From Bradyrhizobium sp. AZCC 1610 (GTDB lineage Bacteria > Pseudomonadota > Alphaproteobacteria > Rhizobiales > Xanthobacteraceae): a stretch of 64,000 nt of DNA. The translations under genes were made by a program, and so were the position numbers. The stretch is from the NCBI RefSeq assembly GCF_036924515.1, contig NZ_JAZHRR010000001.1, positions 6,729,001-6,793,000 of the forward strand, written 5' to 3'. Of the stretch, positions 45,369 to 53,783 are shown piece by piece (within the stretch, counting starts at the first letter, position 1; each line of letters opens with the position of its first letter). The notes beneath the pieces are model-generated. The model had not been told where the DNA came from. It saw only the letters and a list, made by a program, of their open reading frames with translations, and ran no database searches.

Positions 45369-46978
45369 CGTCAGCAATTTCCGATTTGGTCCCCCGCGAC
45401 AATCCGGGCGCGCGCGAGATCGGCTTCGCGATTCCGGAAAGCTATAATGCCAGCCGCATCCTGTTCGACAACCTCGCACAAGGCCGCGGCGAGCGGCTGG
45501 CGCTGACCGGCCCCGGCGGCACCCGCACTTACGCGGAGCTCTGCGCCGAGGCTTCGCAATGGGGGCATGGCTTTCAGTCGCTGGGCTTGAAGCGCGGCGA
45601 CCGCATCCTGATGTTCCTTGACGATACGCCGGCTTATCCTGCGGCGTTCTTTGGCGCGGTGCGGTCAGGTTTTGTGCCGCTGTTGATCAACACGCTGACG
45701 CCGCCGGACCTGCTGCAGTTCTATCTTTCGGACGCCGGCGCCGCGGTGGCGGTCGCGGAGGCCGAGTTTACCTCGCGGTTCAATGCGGAGGCGTGCAAGG
45801 ACACGCCGCTACAAACCCTGGTCGTGGTCAATGGCACCGCGGGCGAGCACGCCGTGCCGAAAGCGCTCATGGCGCAGCAATGGCTGCAGGGATTCTCCAC
45901 CGATCTGCCGGAAGCCGACACCAAGCGCGACGAGATGGCGTTCTGGATGTATTCATCCGGCTCGACCGGACGTCCCAAGGGCATCGTGCACCTGCAGCAT
46001 GACATGGCCTATAGCGAGCAGGCGTTTGCGCGCAACGTGCTCAAGCTTGGGCCCGAAGACATCTGTTTCTCGGTGCCGAAGATTTTCTTCGCCTACGGCT
46101 TTGGCAACGCCATCACCTTCCCGTTCTCGGTCGGCGCGGCGACGCTGCTGCTGCCCGGACAGCCGAAGCCGGCAGCGATCTTCGAGGCGATCGAAAAGTA
46201 TCGGCCGTCGGTGTTCTACGGATTGCCGACGCTCTATACCTCGCTGACCAAGGCCGACGGCGCTTCGGCCACCGATTTCTCCTCTCTGCGGATGGCGCTG
46301 TCGGCCGCCGAGGTGCTGTCGGCGGAAGTCTTCAACGGCTGGAAGGCGCTGACGGGGCTCGAGATCATCGAAGGGCTCGGCTCGACTGAAGTGCTGCACA
46401 TCTATCTCTCCAATCGCCCCGAGAAGAAAAAGCTCGGCGCCGCGGGCCTGCGCGTGCCCGGCTACGAGATCCTGCTGAAGGACAAGGACGGCCGCGAGGT
46501 CGGCGACGACGAGGAAGGCATTTTATGGGTGCGCGGCGATTCCAATACGCCGCTGTACTGGAACCGGCCCGACAAATCGGCGGAGACCATCCGTGAGGGG
46601 GGTTGGATCTACACCGGCGACCGTTTCGTGCGCGACAGCGACGGCTTTCACTTCTTCCGCGGTCGCGCCGACGACCTGATCAAGATATCTGGCCAGTGGG
46701 TCTACCCGCTCGAGGTCGAACTGTGCCTGGCCGAGCATCCCGATATCAGGGAATGCGCGGTGTTCGCCGCCGAACTGCCTGATCGACGCATGACGCTCAA
46801 GGCGGTGGTCGTCATGAACAAGGGCGAGTTCGATCCGAACAACGCCACGAAAACGCTGCAGGATTACGTCAAGGCAAAGCTGCTGCCTTACAAATATCCG
46901 CGCGAGATCAGGTTCATCGCAGAACTGCCGAAGACCGGCACGGGCAAGATCGACCGCCAGGCGTTGATGAAGATGTAG
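45365..46978 (+). CDS. Benzoate-CoA ligase family protein
   Basis: 537 residues, starts ATGA over the hydroxylase stop. Adenylate-forming motifs: YSSGSTGRPKGIVH (P-loop), VFYGLPTLYTSL, EGLGSTEVLHIYLSN (A5), YTGDRFVRDSDGFHFFRGRA (A7/A8), and the C-terminal Lys in KTGTGKIDRQAL. The FFAYGFGN segment is characteristic of benzoate-CoA ligases. Activates an aromatic acid (benzoate, salicylate or anthranilate type) as CoA thioester for the preceding hydroxylase. Confidence 0.88.
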   Translation: MTSAISDLVPRDNPGAREIGFAIPESYNASRILFDNLAQGRGERLALTGPGGTRTYAELCAEASQWGHGFQSLGLKRGDRILMFLDDTPAYPAAFFGAVRSGFVPLLINTLTPPDLLQFYLSDAGAAVAVAEAEFTSRFNAEACKDTPLQTLVVVNGTAGEHAVPKALMAQQWLQGFSTDLPEADTKRDEMAFWMYSSGSTGRPKGIVHLQHDMAYSEQAFARNVLKLGPEDICFSVPKIFFAYGFGNAITFPFSVGAATLLLPGQPKPAAIFEAIEKYRPSVFYGLPTLYTSLTKADGASATDFSSLRMALSAAEVLSAEVFNGWKALTGLEIIEGLGSTEVLHIYLSNRPEKKKLGAAGLRVPGYEILLKDKDGREVGDDEEGILWVRGDSNTPLYWNRPDKSAETIREGGWIYTGDRFVRDSDGFHFFRGRADDLIKISGQWVYPLEVELCLAEHPDIRECAVFAAELPDRRMTLKAVVVMNKGEFDPNNATKTLQDYVKAKLLPYKYPREIRFIAELPKTGTGKIDRQALMKM

Positions 46979-46985
46979 CGGGCCT

Positions 46986-47069
46986 CGTCATTGCGAGCGA
47001 AGCGAAGCAATCCATCTTTCCGCTCGGGGATAGATGGATTGCTTCGTCGCTCCGCTCCTCGCAATGACG
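46986..47069. repeat. Dispersed palindromic repeat, family B
   Basis: CGTCATTGCGAGCGAAGCGA...inverse CTCGCAATGACG with inner pair AAGCAATCCATC / GATGGATTGCTT. Fills the space between the convergent CoA-ligase and hydroxylase genes, probably a terminator for both. Confidence 0.85.
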
Positions 47070-47074
47070 GCGTC

Positions 47075-48256
47075 CTACCCCGCCAACCCCGTCCCGCCAT
47101 ACAGCCACGCCAGATCGCCGTACCACTCTTCCGACGTCTTCGCGCTCATGATCGCATTGCGCAGCCGGGCATGTCCGCCTGATGGGTGATAGATGTGCTC
47201 GCCGATGGCGCGGGACATCAGTTGCACCTTTGCGGTGCGCAGGAAGCGCTGCGTGCGATAGGCTTCCAGCGCGACCGCATGATCGTCATGCTGCGCCAGC
47301 ATGTGCGAGAGGCACACCGCGTCTTCCATTGCCTGGCAGGCGCCTTGCGCAAAATATTGCAGCATCGGATGCGCGGCATCGCCGAGCAGCGCGACACGGC
47401 CGTCGACCCAGCACTCGACCGGATCGCGGTCGCACAACACCCACAGCCGCCAGTTCTTGCCGTGCCGGATGATCTCCTGCGCGCGCTCATGCACGTGGCC
47501 AAAGCCCTGCATGACTTCGTCGTCGCTGACAGGTTTGCCGGCGACCGGCTCCGGCGCGTCGTTGTGATAGGTGACGACGAGGTTGAACACCTTCCAGCCC
47601 GACAGCGGGTAATGCACGATGTGGCATTTCGGCCCGGCCCACAGCGTCGCCGCGTTCCAGCGCAAATCTTCCGGCATCTGCGCGGTCGGGATCACCGAGC
47701 GGTACGTCGTATGCCCTGATACCCGCGGCGGCCCGTCCGCGACCACCTGCTTGCGGACATTCGACCACAGCCCGTCGGCGCCGATCAATAGCCGCCCCGT
47801 GACGCGTTCGCCATTGGCCAGCCGCGCCGTCACCGACGAGCCATCCTGATCGTAGCCGACGACTTCGCTGCTGACGCGCAACTCGATCAACTCGTGATTC
47901 TGGCAGGCGCGCAGGAACACGCCATGCAGATCGCCGCGATGCACCACCGCGTAGGGATTGCGGAAGCGAGCGCGAAACGCATCGCCCAGATCGACATGGG
48001 TGATTTCCTCGGCGGTCAGCGCATCCATCAGCCGAAGCTGATCGATATAGACGGCCATGCCGCGCGCCGCCTCGCCGACGCCAAGATAGTCGAAGGCATG
48101 GAACGCGTTGGGCCCGAGCTGGATGCCGGCGCCGATCTCGCCGAGCGCCGAGGCTTTTTCCAGCAGGATCGAGCGGATGCCTTTTTGCGCCAACCCAAGC
48201 GCTGCGGCGAGCCCGCCGATTCCTCCGCCTGCGATCAGGACCGGCCGTACGTCCAT
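47075..48256 (-). CDS. FAD monooxygenase, 3-hydroxybenzoate 6-hydroxylase type
   Basis: 393 residues from ATG 48256, which overlaps the MarR stop (TGATG). The frame upstream is open but crosses the MarR gene. GXGXXG motif IAGGGIGGLAAALGLAQKG, DG motif LLIGADGLWSNVRKQV, second FAD motif GRVALLGDAAHPMLQYFAQG, then ACQAMEDAVCL. These match salicylate / 3-hydroxybenzoate hydroxylases. Converts 3-hydroxybenzoate to gentisate if the assignment is right, feeding the dioxygenase at 49.5 kb. Confidence 0.85.
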   Translation of the reverse strand: MDVRPVLIAGGGIGGLAAALGLAQKGIRSILLEKASALGEIGAGIQLGPNAFHAFDYLGVGEAARGMAVYIDQLRLMDALTAEEITHVDLGDAFRARFRNPYAVVHRGDLHGVFLRACQNHELIELRVSSEVVGYDQDGSSVTARLANGERVTGRLLIGADGLWSNVRKQVVADGPPRVSGHTTYRSVIPTAQMPEDLRWNAATLWAGPKCHIVHYPLSGWKVFNLVVTYHNDAPEPVAGKPVSDDEVMQGFGHVHERAQEIIRHGKNWRLWVLCDRDPVECWVDGRVALLGDAAHPMLQYFAQGACQAMEDAVCLSHMLAQHDDHAVALEAYRTQRFLRTAKVQLMSRAIGEHIYHPSGGHARLRNAIMSAKTSEEWYGDLAWLYGGTGLAG

Positions 48257-48765
48257 CAGTTCGATTTCCCGAGATGCTCGAGCGCGTCTTCGGCGCGCAG
48301 CGGCACGCGCGAGGCCTCGTTGTTGAGATCGACAAGCTGTGTCAGCAGCGCCAGCAGGGTCTTGCGATCCGCCGGCTTCAGCGGCTGCAGCATCCTTAGT
48401 TGCGCGCGCTCCACCGACGGCATGATGTCGCGCAGCGCGCCAGTACCCGATTTGCTGAGATAGAGCAGCTTGATGCGCTTGTCCTCGCGCGAGGGCTTGC
48501 GCTCGATCAGCGCCTTGCTCTCCAGCCGCTCGATCACGTTGCCGAGCGTGGAGCGGTCGAATGCGATCACCGCCGACAGCCGCGTAGCGTCGATGCCGGG
48601 ATGGGTGTGGATCGCCACCAGCGCCGCATATTGCACTGGCGTCAGGTCGAACGCCCTGCATTCCTCGACAAAGATCGAGACTGCAATCTGCTGCATCCGG
48701 CGGAACAGGTAACCGGGCGCGGTGTAGACCGCATCCATCGTGATGGGGGATGGCTTACTCGGCAT
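48256..48765 (-). CDS. MarR-family regulator of the aromatic cluster
   Basis: 169 residues from ATG 48765, overlapping the end of the isomerase gene. Winged helix: FDLTPVQYAALVAIHTHPGI, STLGNVIERLESKALIERKP, REDKRIKLLYLSKSG. It is embedded between two catabolic genes of one overlapping operon, so it most likely controls the cluster, with an aromatic acid or its CoA ester as ligand. The repeated AGTATACTGTC boxes at 44.2 and 49.45 kb are the probable binding sites. Confidence 0.88.
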   Translation of the reverse strand: MPSKPSPITMDAVYTAPGYLFRRMQQIAVSIFVEECRAFDLTPVQYAALVAIHTHPGIDATRLSAVIAFDRSTLGNVIERLESKALIERKPSREDKRIKLLYLSKSGTGALRDIMPSVERAQLRMLQPLKPADRKTLLALLTQLVDLNNEASRVPLRAEDALEHLGKSN

Positions 48766-49387
48766 CGGGCTGCCTGTCCGGCGCGGCGTCGGTGAACGCC
48801 TTGATTTCCCTGGTCGCGGCTTCTGCCTCGAGCAGGCGCGGAAAAGCTGCGACGTCGACGCCAAAGCGCCGCGCGTTCGCAAGCTGCGGCACCAGGCAGA
48901 GGTCCGCAACCGTCGGCGCCGCCCCGAAACAGAACGGCCCCTTCTCGCCCTTGATCAGCGCTTCACAGGCGGAAAGGCCTTCGCGGTTGGCCCAGGCTGC
49001 CCATTCCGTCACTTTTTCCTCGGCCACGCCGAGCTGGCGCAGCCGGGCCAGAACCTTCAAATTCTGCACCGGATGGATATCGCAGGCGATGGCCAGCGCG
49101 AAGGCGCGCACCTTGGCGCGGCGCAGCGGATCCTTTGGCAATAGCGGCGGGTTGGGGTGGGTCTCGTCCAGCCATTCGATAATGGCGAGCGACTGTGTCA
49201 GCGCCGCGCCGCTATCGTCCTCCAGCGCCGGCACCAGCCCCTGCGGGTTGATCGCGAGATAGGCGGGTGCGCTTTGTTCGCCCTTGCGAAGGTGATGCGG
49301 CAGATGCTGGGCCGTGAGCCCCTTGAGGTTGAGCGCGATCCTGACCCGGTATGCCGCGCTGCTGCGGAAATAGCCATGCAGCTTCAT
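48755..49387 (-). CDS. Zeta-class GST isomerase (maleylpyruvate / maleylacetoacetate isomerase)
   Basis: 210 residues. N-terminal thioredoxin-like domain with the zeta-GST signature YFRSSAAYRVRIALNLKG (Ser pair for glutathione), NPQGLVPALEDDSGAALTQS, then the all-helical domain with CDIHPVQNLKVL. In a gentisate cluster this is expected to be the glutathione-dependent maleylpyruvate isomerase, giving fumarylpyruvate. First gene of a three-gene overlapping operon and divergent from the gentisate dioxygenase gene. Confidence 0.88.
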   Translation of the reverse strand: MKLHGYFRSSAAYRVRIALNLKGLTAQHLPHHLRKGEQSAPAYLAINPQGLVPALEDDSGAALTQSLAIIEWLDETHPNPPLLPKDPLRRAKVRAFALAIACDIHPVQNLKVLARLRQLGVAEEKVTEWAAWANREGLSACEALIKGEKGPFCFGAAPTVADLCLVPQLANARRFGVDVAAFPRLLEAEAATREIKAFTDAAPDRQPDAE

Positions 49388-49450
49388 CGGAACCTCCCTC
49401 GGATTTTATCGTTTGCCTCGCGGCCTGTCATTGACGCTACCCATATTGTA

Positions 49451-49461
49451 AGTATACTGTC
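49451..49461. promoter_or_regulatory. Candidate MarR box 2
   Basis: AGTATACTGTC, identical to box 1 at 44203-44213, with palindromic core AGTATACT. Placed between the divergent isomerase and dioxygenase genes, so one bound repressor could control both directions. Confidence 0.62.
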
Positions 49462-49495
49462 AATTTAGATGCAAGAAATGACGGGAGGCTTGACC

Positions 49496-50536
49496 ATGGA
49501 AGCCGTGCAGAAGACCCCAGAACGCGAGGCGTTCTACAAGAAGATCGACGGCGAGAATCTTTCCGCGCTGTGGAACGTGCTGGGCGACCTGGTCACGCCG
49601 GAGCCGCGAAGCGCCTGCCGGCCTCACTTATGGAAATTCGATTCGATCCGCGATTACATGACCGAAGCCGGCAAGCTGATCACCGCCAAGGAAGCCGAGC
49701 GGCGGGTGCTGGTGCTGGAAAATCCCGGCCTGCGCGGCCAGTCGAAGGTCACGACATCGCTGTTTGCCGGCGTGCAAATGGTGGTCCCGGGCGACGTCGC
49801 CCCGGCGCACCGGCACAGCCAGTCGGCGCTGCGCTTCGTGCTCGAAGGCAAGGGCGCCCATACCACCGTCGACGGCGAGCGCACCGCGATGGCGCCGGGC
49901 GATTTCGTCATCACGCCGTCGATGACCTGGCACGACCATTCCAACGAAACCTCGGAGCCGATGTTCTGGCTCGACGGGCTCGATATCCCGATGGTGCAAT
50001 TCTTCGATGCCTCCTTTGCCGAAGGATCGAACGAGGACCAGCAGAAGATCTCCAAGCCCGCCGGCGACAGTTTTGCGCGCTACGGCCACAATCTGCTGCC
50101 GGTCGACGAGAAGCGCAAATCCAGGACCTCGCCGATCTTCAACTATCCCTATCATTATACGCGCGAGGCGCTGGAGCAGGCGAAAGCGCGCGACGAGTGG
50201 GACGCTTGTCACGGGCTGAAGCTGAAATTCTCCAATCCCGAAACCGGCGATTTCGCGATGCCGACGATCGGCACCTTCATCCAGCTATTGCCGAAAGGCT
50301 TCAAGACCGCGCGCTATCGCGCGACCGACGCCACCGTGTTCGCCGCGATCGAGGGCAAGGGCCGCACCAGGATCGGCGACCAGACTTTTGAGTGGGGCGC
50401 GCGCGACCTGTTCGTGGTGCCGAGCTGGCACTGGGTCACGCACGAGGCCGACACCGATTCGGTACTGTTCTCGTTCTCCGACCGCCCGGTGCAGCAGAAG
50501 CTCGATCTGTTCCGCGAGGACCGTGGGAATGCGTGA
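49496..50536 (+). CDS. Gentisate 1,2-dioxygenase
   Basis: 346 residues from ATG 49496 (GGGAGGCTTGACC upstream); an ATG nine codons earlier has no such site. Bicupin: the first cupin has PAHRHSQSALRFVLEGKGAH and TPSMTWHDHSN, which supply the Fe(II) His ligands. The second cupin has AAIEGKGRTRIGDQTFEWGA and VPSWHWVTHEAD. Length and motif order match gentisate dioxygenases. Opens gentisate to maleylpyruvate. A hydrolase for the last step (fumarylpyruvate) is not found in this window. Confidence 0.92.
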   Translation: MEAVQKTPEREAFYKKIDGENLSALWNVLGDLVTPEPRSACRPHLWKFDSIRDYMTEAGKLITAKEAERRVLVLENPGLRGQSKVTTSLFAGVQMVVPGDVAPAHRHSQSALRFVLEGKGAHTTVDGERTAMAPGDFVITPSMTWHDHSNETSEPMFWLDGLDIPMVQFFDASFAEGSNEDQQKISKPAGDSFARYGHNLLPVDEKRKSRTSPIFNYPYHYTREALEQAKARDEWDACHGLKLKFSNPETGDFAMPTIGTFIQLLPKGFKTARYRATDATVFAAIEGKGRTRIGDQTFEWGARDLFVVPSWHWVTHEADTDSVLFSFSDRPVQQKLDLFREDRGNA

Positions 50537-50559
50537 GGTGGTTGTCGTAAATGCTCTAT

Positions 50560-50679
50560 CGTCGTCCCTGCGAACGCAGGGACCCATAGCCACCGGCGCT
50601 CGTAGTTGCGATAGGCGTCGACCAGAATGCCCCATCGATAGATCACGCGGTATGGGTCCCGGCTCAAGGCCGGGACGAC
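50560..50679. repeat. Chimeric palindromic repeat (family A left arm, variant right arm)
   Basis: The left arm is CGTCGTCCCTGCGAACGCAG as in copy 1. The right arm is TATGGGTCCCGGCTCAAGGC followed by CGGGACGAC, the inner-hairpin type of the 39.3-kb variant. The spacer shares GATAGATCACGCGGTATGGG with copy 1. Confidence 0.78.
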
Positions 50680-50686
50680 AGCGGGT

Positions 50687-51505
50687 CTACCGCCAGTGCA
50701 GCAGCTTCGCCTCCAGCACATTGATCAACTTCCCCACCGCCAGCCCGAACAGCGACAGGATCACGACACCGGCCAAGAGCTGATCGGTCTGCATGAGGTT
50801 GCCGGCCTGCAGCACGAAGGCGCCGATGCCGAACTGGGCGCCGATCATTTCGGCGCTGACGACGAGCAACAACGCGACGGAAGCCGTGATACGGAATCCC
50901 GCGAGGATCGATGGCAGCGCCCCCGGCCAGATCACGCGCCACACGATGGCATGGAACGGCACGTTAAAGCTCTGCGCCATCCTGATCAGGTTGCGCGGCA
51001 CCGCGTCGACGCCGCTATAGACCGAAATGGCGGTGGAGAAGAACACGCCGAGCGCAATGGTCGCGATCTTCGGCTCCTCTCCGATCCCAAGCCAGAGGAT
51101 CAACAGCGGCAGCAGCGCGATTTTCGGGATCGGAAACAGAGCCGAGATGAAGGTGATGCCGACGCCGCGCGCCACCGTCGACAGCCCGATCGCAAACCCG
51201 ACGACCACGCCGGCGGCGGTGCCGAGCACCCAGCCGCTGCCGATGCGAACGACCGAAGCCGAAACGTGCTGCCAGAGCGCGCCTGACATCGCGAGCTTGT
51301 AGATCGCGACCGCAATGGCCGAAGGCGCCGGCAGGAACAGCGGATTGACCCAGCCGGCGCTGCCGGCGAATTGCCAGAGCGCGATCACCAGCGCGAGCGC
51401 CATCCAGCCGGAGGTGCGCCCCGCCCTTGGCACAAAACCGGCGCCGCGAAATGCGACCGGCCGGGCTTCGGTGGCGCGATCGTCCTGCGGTGCGCGCTCA
51501 AGCAT
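50687..51505 (-). CDS. ABC importer permease (nitrate/sulfonate/taurine type)
   Basis: 272 residues from ATG 51505, overlapping the ATPase stop by eight bases. About six membrane segments, SsuC/TauC-like, with the EAA-type loop around AQSFNVPFHAIVWRVIWPGA. Third gene of binding protein, ATPase, permease. Being adjacent to the gentisate cluster, it may import an aromatic acid or sulfonate. Confidence 0.86.
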   Translation of the reverse strand: MLERAPQDDRATEARPVAFRGAGFVPRAGRTSGWMALALVIALWQFAGSAGWVNPLFLPAPSAIAVAIYKLAMSGALWQHVSASVVRIGSGWVLGTAAGVVVGFAIGLSTVARGVGITFISALFPIPKIALLPLLILWLGIGEEPKIATIALGVFFSTAISVYSGVDAVPRNLIRMAQSFNVPFHAIVWRVIWPGALPSILAGFRITASVALLLVVSAEMIGAQFGIGAFVLQAGNLMQTDQLLAGVVILSLFGLAVGKLINVLEAKLLHWR

Positions 51506-52271
51506 GCTGCACCTCGCGCTCGGCATCGATCGCCTCCTCGCGGATCAGCGACCAAAGATCGTTCTGCAGCGCCAGCAACTTGCCGCGCGCATCGATCGCA
51601 CCGCGCTCGGCGCGCGTCATCGGGATTTCGACGATCTCCCTGACGCGGCCGGGCCGGCGCGACAGCACCACAATGCGGTCGGCGAGCCGCACCGCCTCCT
51701 CCAGATTATGTGTGACATAGACCGCGCCCATCGCACCGTCGGCTAGCAGGCGGATGAAATCCTCCATCAGCAATTCGCGGGTTTGCGAATCCAGCGCAGA
51801 CAACGGCTCATCCATCAGTAGAATCGCCGGCCGCACCGCGAGCGCCCGCGCGATGCCGACGCGCTGGCGCATGCCGCCCGACAATTGTTTTGGATAGGCA
51901 CCACGGAAATCGGACAGACCGGTCCGACGCAGCGCGTCATCGACGACGGCGCGGCGCGTGGCGGCGTCAAGCGCGGTGTGAACCAGCGGGAATTCGACGT
52001 TCGCGTCCACCGTGCACCACGGCAGCAGCGCAAAATCCTGGAACACGAAGGTCAGCGGATTGAGGCTGCCGACCGGCGGCGCGCCGCGCAGCTTTGCCCT
52101 TCCTTCGCTTGGCTGCAGCAGCCCGCCAAGGATCGACAGCAGCGTGCTCTTGCCGCAGCCGGAGGGCCCCACGATCGCGACCACCTCACCCGAGGCGACG
52201 GTGAAGGACACGTTATCGAGCACGTCGAGCCCGCCGAAGCGGTGGCTGATTTGGTCGGCGATCAGGTCCAT
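51498..52271 (-). CDS. ABC importer ATPase (nitrate/sulfonate/taurine type)
   Basis: 257 residues from ATG 52271 (MDLIADQISHRFGGLDVLDN); the longer frame upstream runs through a palindromic repeat. Walker A GPSGCGKST, Q-loop FQDFALLPW, signature LSGGMRQR, Walker B ILLMDEPLSALD, switch His VTHNLEEA. Confidence 0.88.
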   Translation of the reverse strand: MDLIADQISHRFGGLDVLDNVSFTVASGEVVAIVGPSGCGKSTLLSILGGLLQPSEGRAKLRGAPPVGSLNPLTFVFQDFALLPWCTVDANVEFPLVHTALDAATRRAVVDDALRRTGLSDFRGAYPKQLSGGMRQRVGIARALAVRPAILLMDEPLSALDSQTRELLMEDFIRLLADGAMGAVYVTHNLEEAVRLADRIVVLSRRPGRVREIVEIPMTRAERGAIDARGKLLALQNDLWSLIREEAIDAEREVQHA

Positions 52272-52307
52272 GTGGCTACTACATCTCTTCAAAGACCAGG
52301 TTTTGCT

Positions 52308-52395
52308 CGTCATGCCCGGGCTTGTCCCGGGCATCCACGTCTTTACGGTCCAACCGCGACAAAGAGTGGATGGCCGGGTCAAGCCCGCCATGACG
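52308..52395. repeat. Dispersed palindromic repeat, family D
   Basis: CGTCATGCCCGGGCTTGTCC...inverse GGCCGGGTCAAGCCCGCCATGACG (split here for clarity), with inner hairpin CCCGGG...CCCGGG. It separates the binding-protein gene from the ATPase gene of one ABC operon, where it could lower downstream expression. Confidence 0.75.
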
Positions 52396-52407
52396 GAGAA
52401 CTCCCCC

Positions 52408-53412
52408 TCAATCCGCCTTCACATATTCCTTCGCGATGATCGCATCCGCCGCAAACCCCTTGTCGACAAAGCCCTGCTCCTGCAGCCACGCGATCTGGTT
52501 GGCGACGTTCTTGACGTCGAGCTTGCCGTCGGGATCAATATAGGCGCAATTGCCGACCACCTGCTCCACCGGCAGATTGGTGTACTTGGCGATGATCTCG
52601 AGCAACGGCTTTGTCTTGTCGTTGATCTCGGCCTTGCCGTCCTTCACGGAAGCCAGGATCACGTCGTGATATTCGCGATCGGCGCGCACCAGCGCGGCCA
52701 GAAGCTTGCTCACCAGTGCCTTGTTCGCCAGCGTCTTCGGCGAGGCGAACACCGCGCCGAGTTGCCATGGCGTCTCGTCGCCGACCCAGCCCAGGAACTT
52801 GGCGCCACCGGAATCCACCAATGACCGCGCAGTCGAGATCGGCAGCAATGCGGCATCGACGGTTTCGCCCTTGAGCGCGGCCGCGGCATTCGACAGCGAC
52901 TGCAGCGGCAGCACTTTCACGTCCGCGAGCTTGAAGCCGTATTTGTCGGCGAGCAGGCCGAGCGAATAGTGAAAGCTGGAGCCGACTTGCGTCACCGCGA
53001 TGCGCTTGCCCGCCAGGTCCTTCGGCGTCTTCAGTCCCGCGGCATAGGCGTTGTTGCTGGCGAAATAGCCGATCAGCGGATAGCCCGCCTTCTCGCGGCT
53101 CATGCCGCCAATCACCTTCAGCGTACCCTTGCCGGCGAGATTGTAGAGCCCTGCGGTAAACGCCGTGATGCCGAAATCGAGATCGCCCGAGGTGGTCGCC
53201 ACCGCGATCGGCTGCGCGGCATCAAAGAACTTCAGTTCGATGTCGAGGCCGGCCTCACGGAAATAGCCCTTGTCCTGCGCGATGAACACCGGCGCCGATG
53301 ACGACAGCCGGAGCACGCCGATTTTTGCCTTCTGCGCATCATCGGCCCGCGCGATCCCGCCCGCGGCCATCGCCAACAGGCCCGCCAGCGCGAGCCGTGC
53401 AAATTTCGTCAT
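52408..53412 (-). CDS. ABC substrate-binding protein (NMT1/SsuA-like)
   Basis: 334 residues, signal peptide ending GIARA|D. IGVLRLSSSAPVFIAQDKGY, FREAGLDIELKFFDAAQPIA and GDLDFGITAFTAGLYNLAGK are typical of the SsuA/TauA/NMT1 superfamily. Ligand not predictable. Highest-expressed gene of the importer operon is expected to be this one, being first and separated from the rest by a palindrome. Confidence 0.87.
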   Translation of the reverse strand: MTKFARLALAGLLAMAAGGIARADDAQKAKIGVLRLSSSAPVFIAQDKGYFREAGLDIELKFFDAAQPIAVATTSGDLDFGITAFTAGLYNLAGKGTLKVIGGMSREKAGYPLIGYFASNNAYAAGLKTPKDLAGKRIAVTQVGSSFHYSLGLLADKYGFKLADVKVLPLQSLSNAAAALKGETVDAALLPISTARSLVDSGGAKFLGWVGDETPWQLGAVFASPKTLANKALVSKLLAALVRADREYHDVILASVKDGKAEINDKTKPLLEIIAKYTNLPVEQVVGNCAYIDPDGKLDVKNVANQIAWLQEQGFVDKGFAADAIIAKEYVKAD

Positions 53413-53454
53413 CCGCCTCCTCCGTCTTTTCTTGTCATAGCCTATCTACATGGG

Positions 53455-53751
53455 TCGTCCCTGCGAACGCAGGGACCCATACGCCGCGGCCTTTCTTTGG
53501 GGCAACCTGGGCAGACGGCTTTTGCTAATACACAGTCCTGTGGTTATGGGTCCCTGCGTTCGCACTAGGGCATCTACACATCTTCTGGAGTCTTCTCAAA
53601 GAGTTACCGCGAGAATGCCGAGAAATCGCACGTCAGCGCTAGGCTAGACGCAAGAAATTCGGTCGCAGGTTAACAACCAAGTCCTTGATCTTGAGTCAGT
53701 TTTTCGACTCGAAAGATGTGTAGATACGCTAGTGCGTTCGCAGGGACGACG
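53455..53751. repeat. Family A palindromic repeat interrupted by a MITE
   Basis: Left arm GTCGTCCCTGCGAACGCAGG starts at 53455. The matching right arm (TATGGGTCCCTGCGTTCGCA) is cut at 53564 and resumes at 53733 with TGCGTTCGCAGGGACGACG. Removing the insert and one duplicated 10-mer restores a normal repeat. Confidence 0.85.
53565..53732. mobile_element. 168-bp MITE with 10-bp target duplication
   Basis: The ends are imperfect inverted repeats: left CTAGGGCATCTACACATCTT, right (inverse) CTAGCGTATCTACACATCTT, 18 of 20 identical. Flanks are direct copies of TGCGTTCGCA (53555-53564 and 53733-53742). No coding capacity. It must have been moved by a transposase encoded elsewhere; 10-bp duplications occur in some IS4-type families, but I cannot assign the parent. 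Confidence 0.8.
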
Positions 53752-53783
53752 TAGCATATTTCATCGCTTCAAAGCGCACCGGC

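Noticed and set aside
53565..53732. Complete insertion sequence
   Set aside because: At 168 bp with no open frame it cannot encode a transposase; called a MITE instead.
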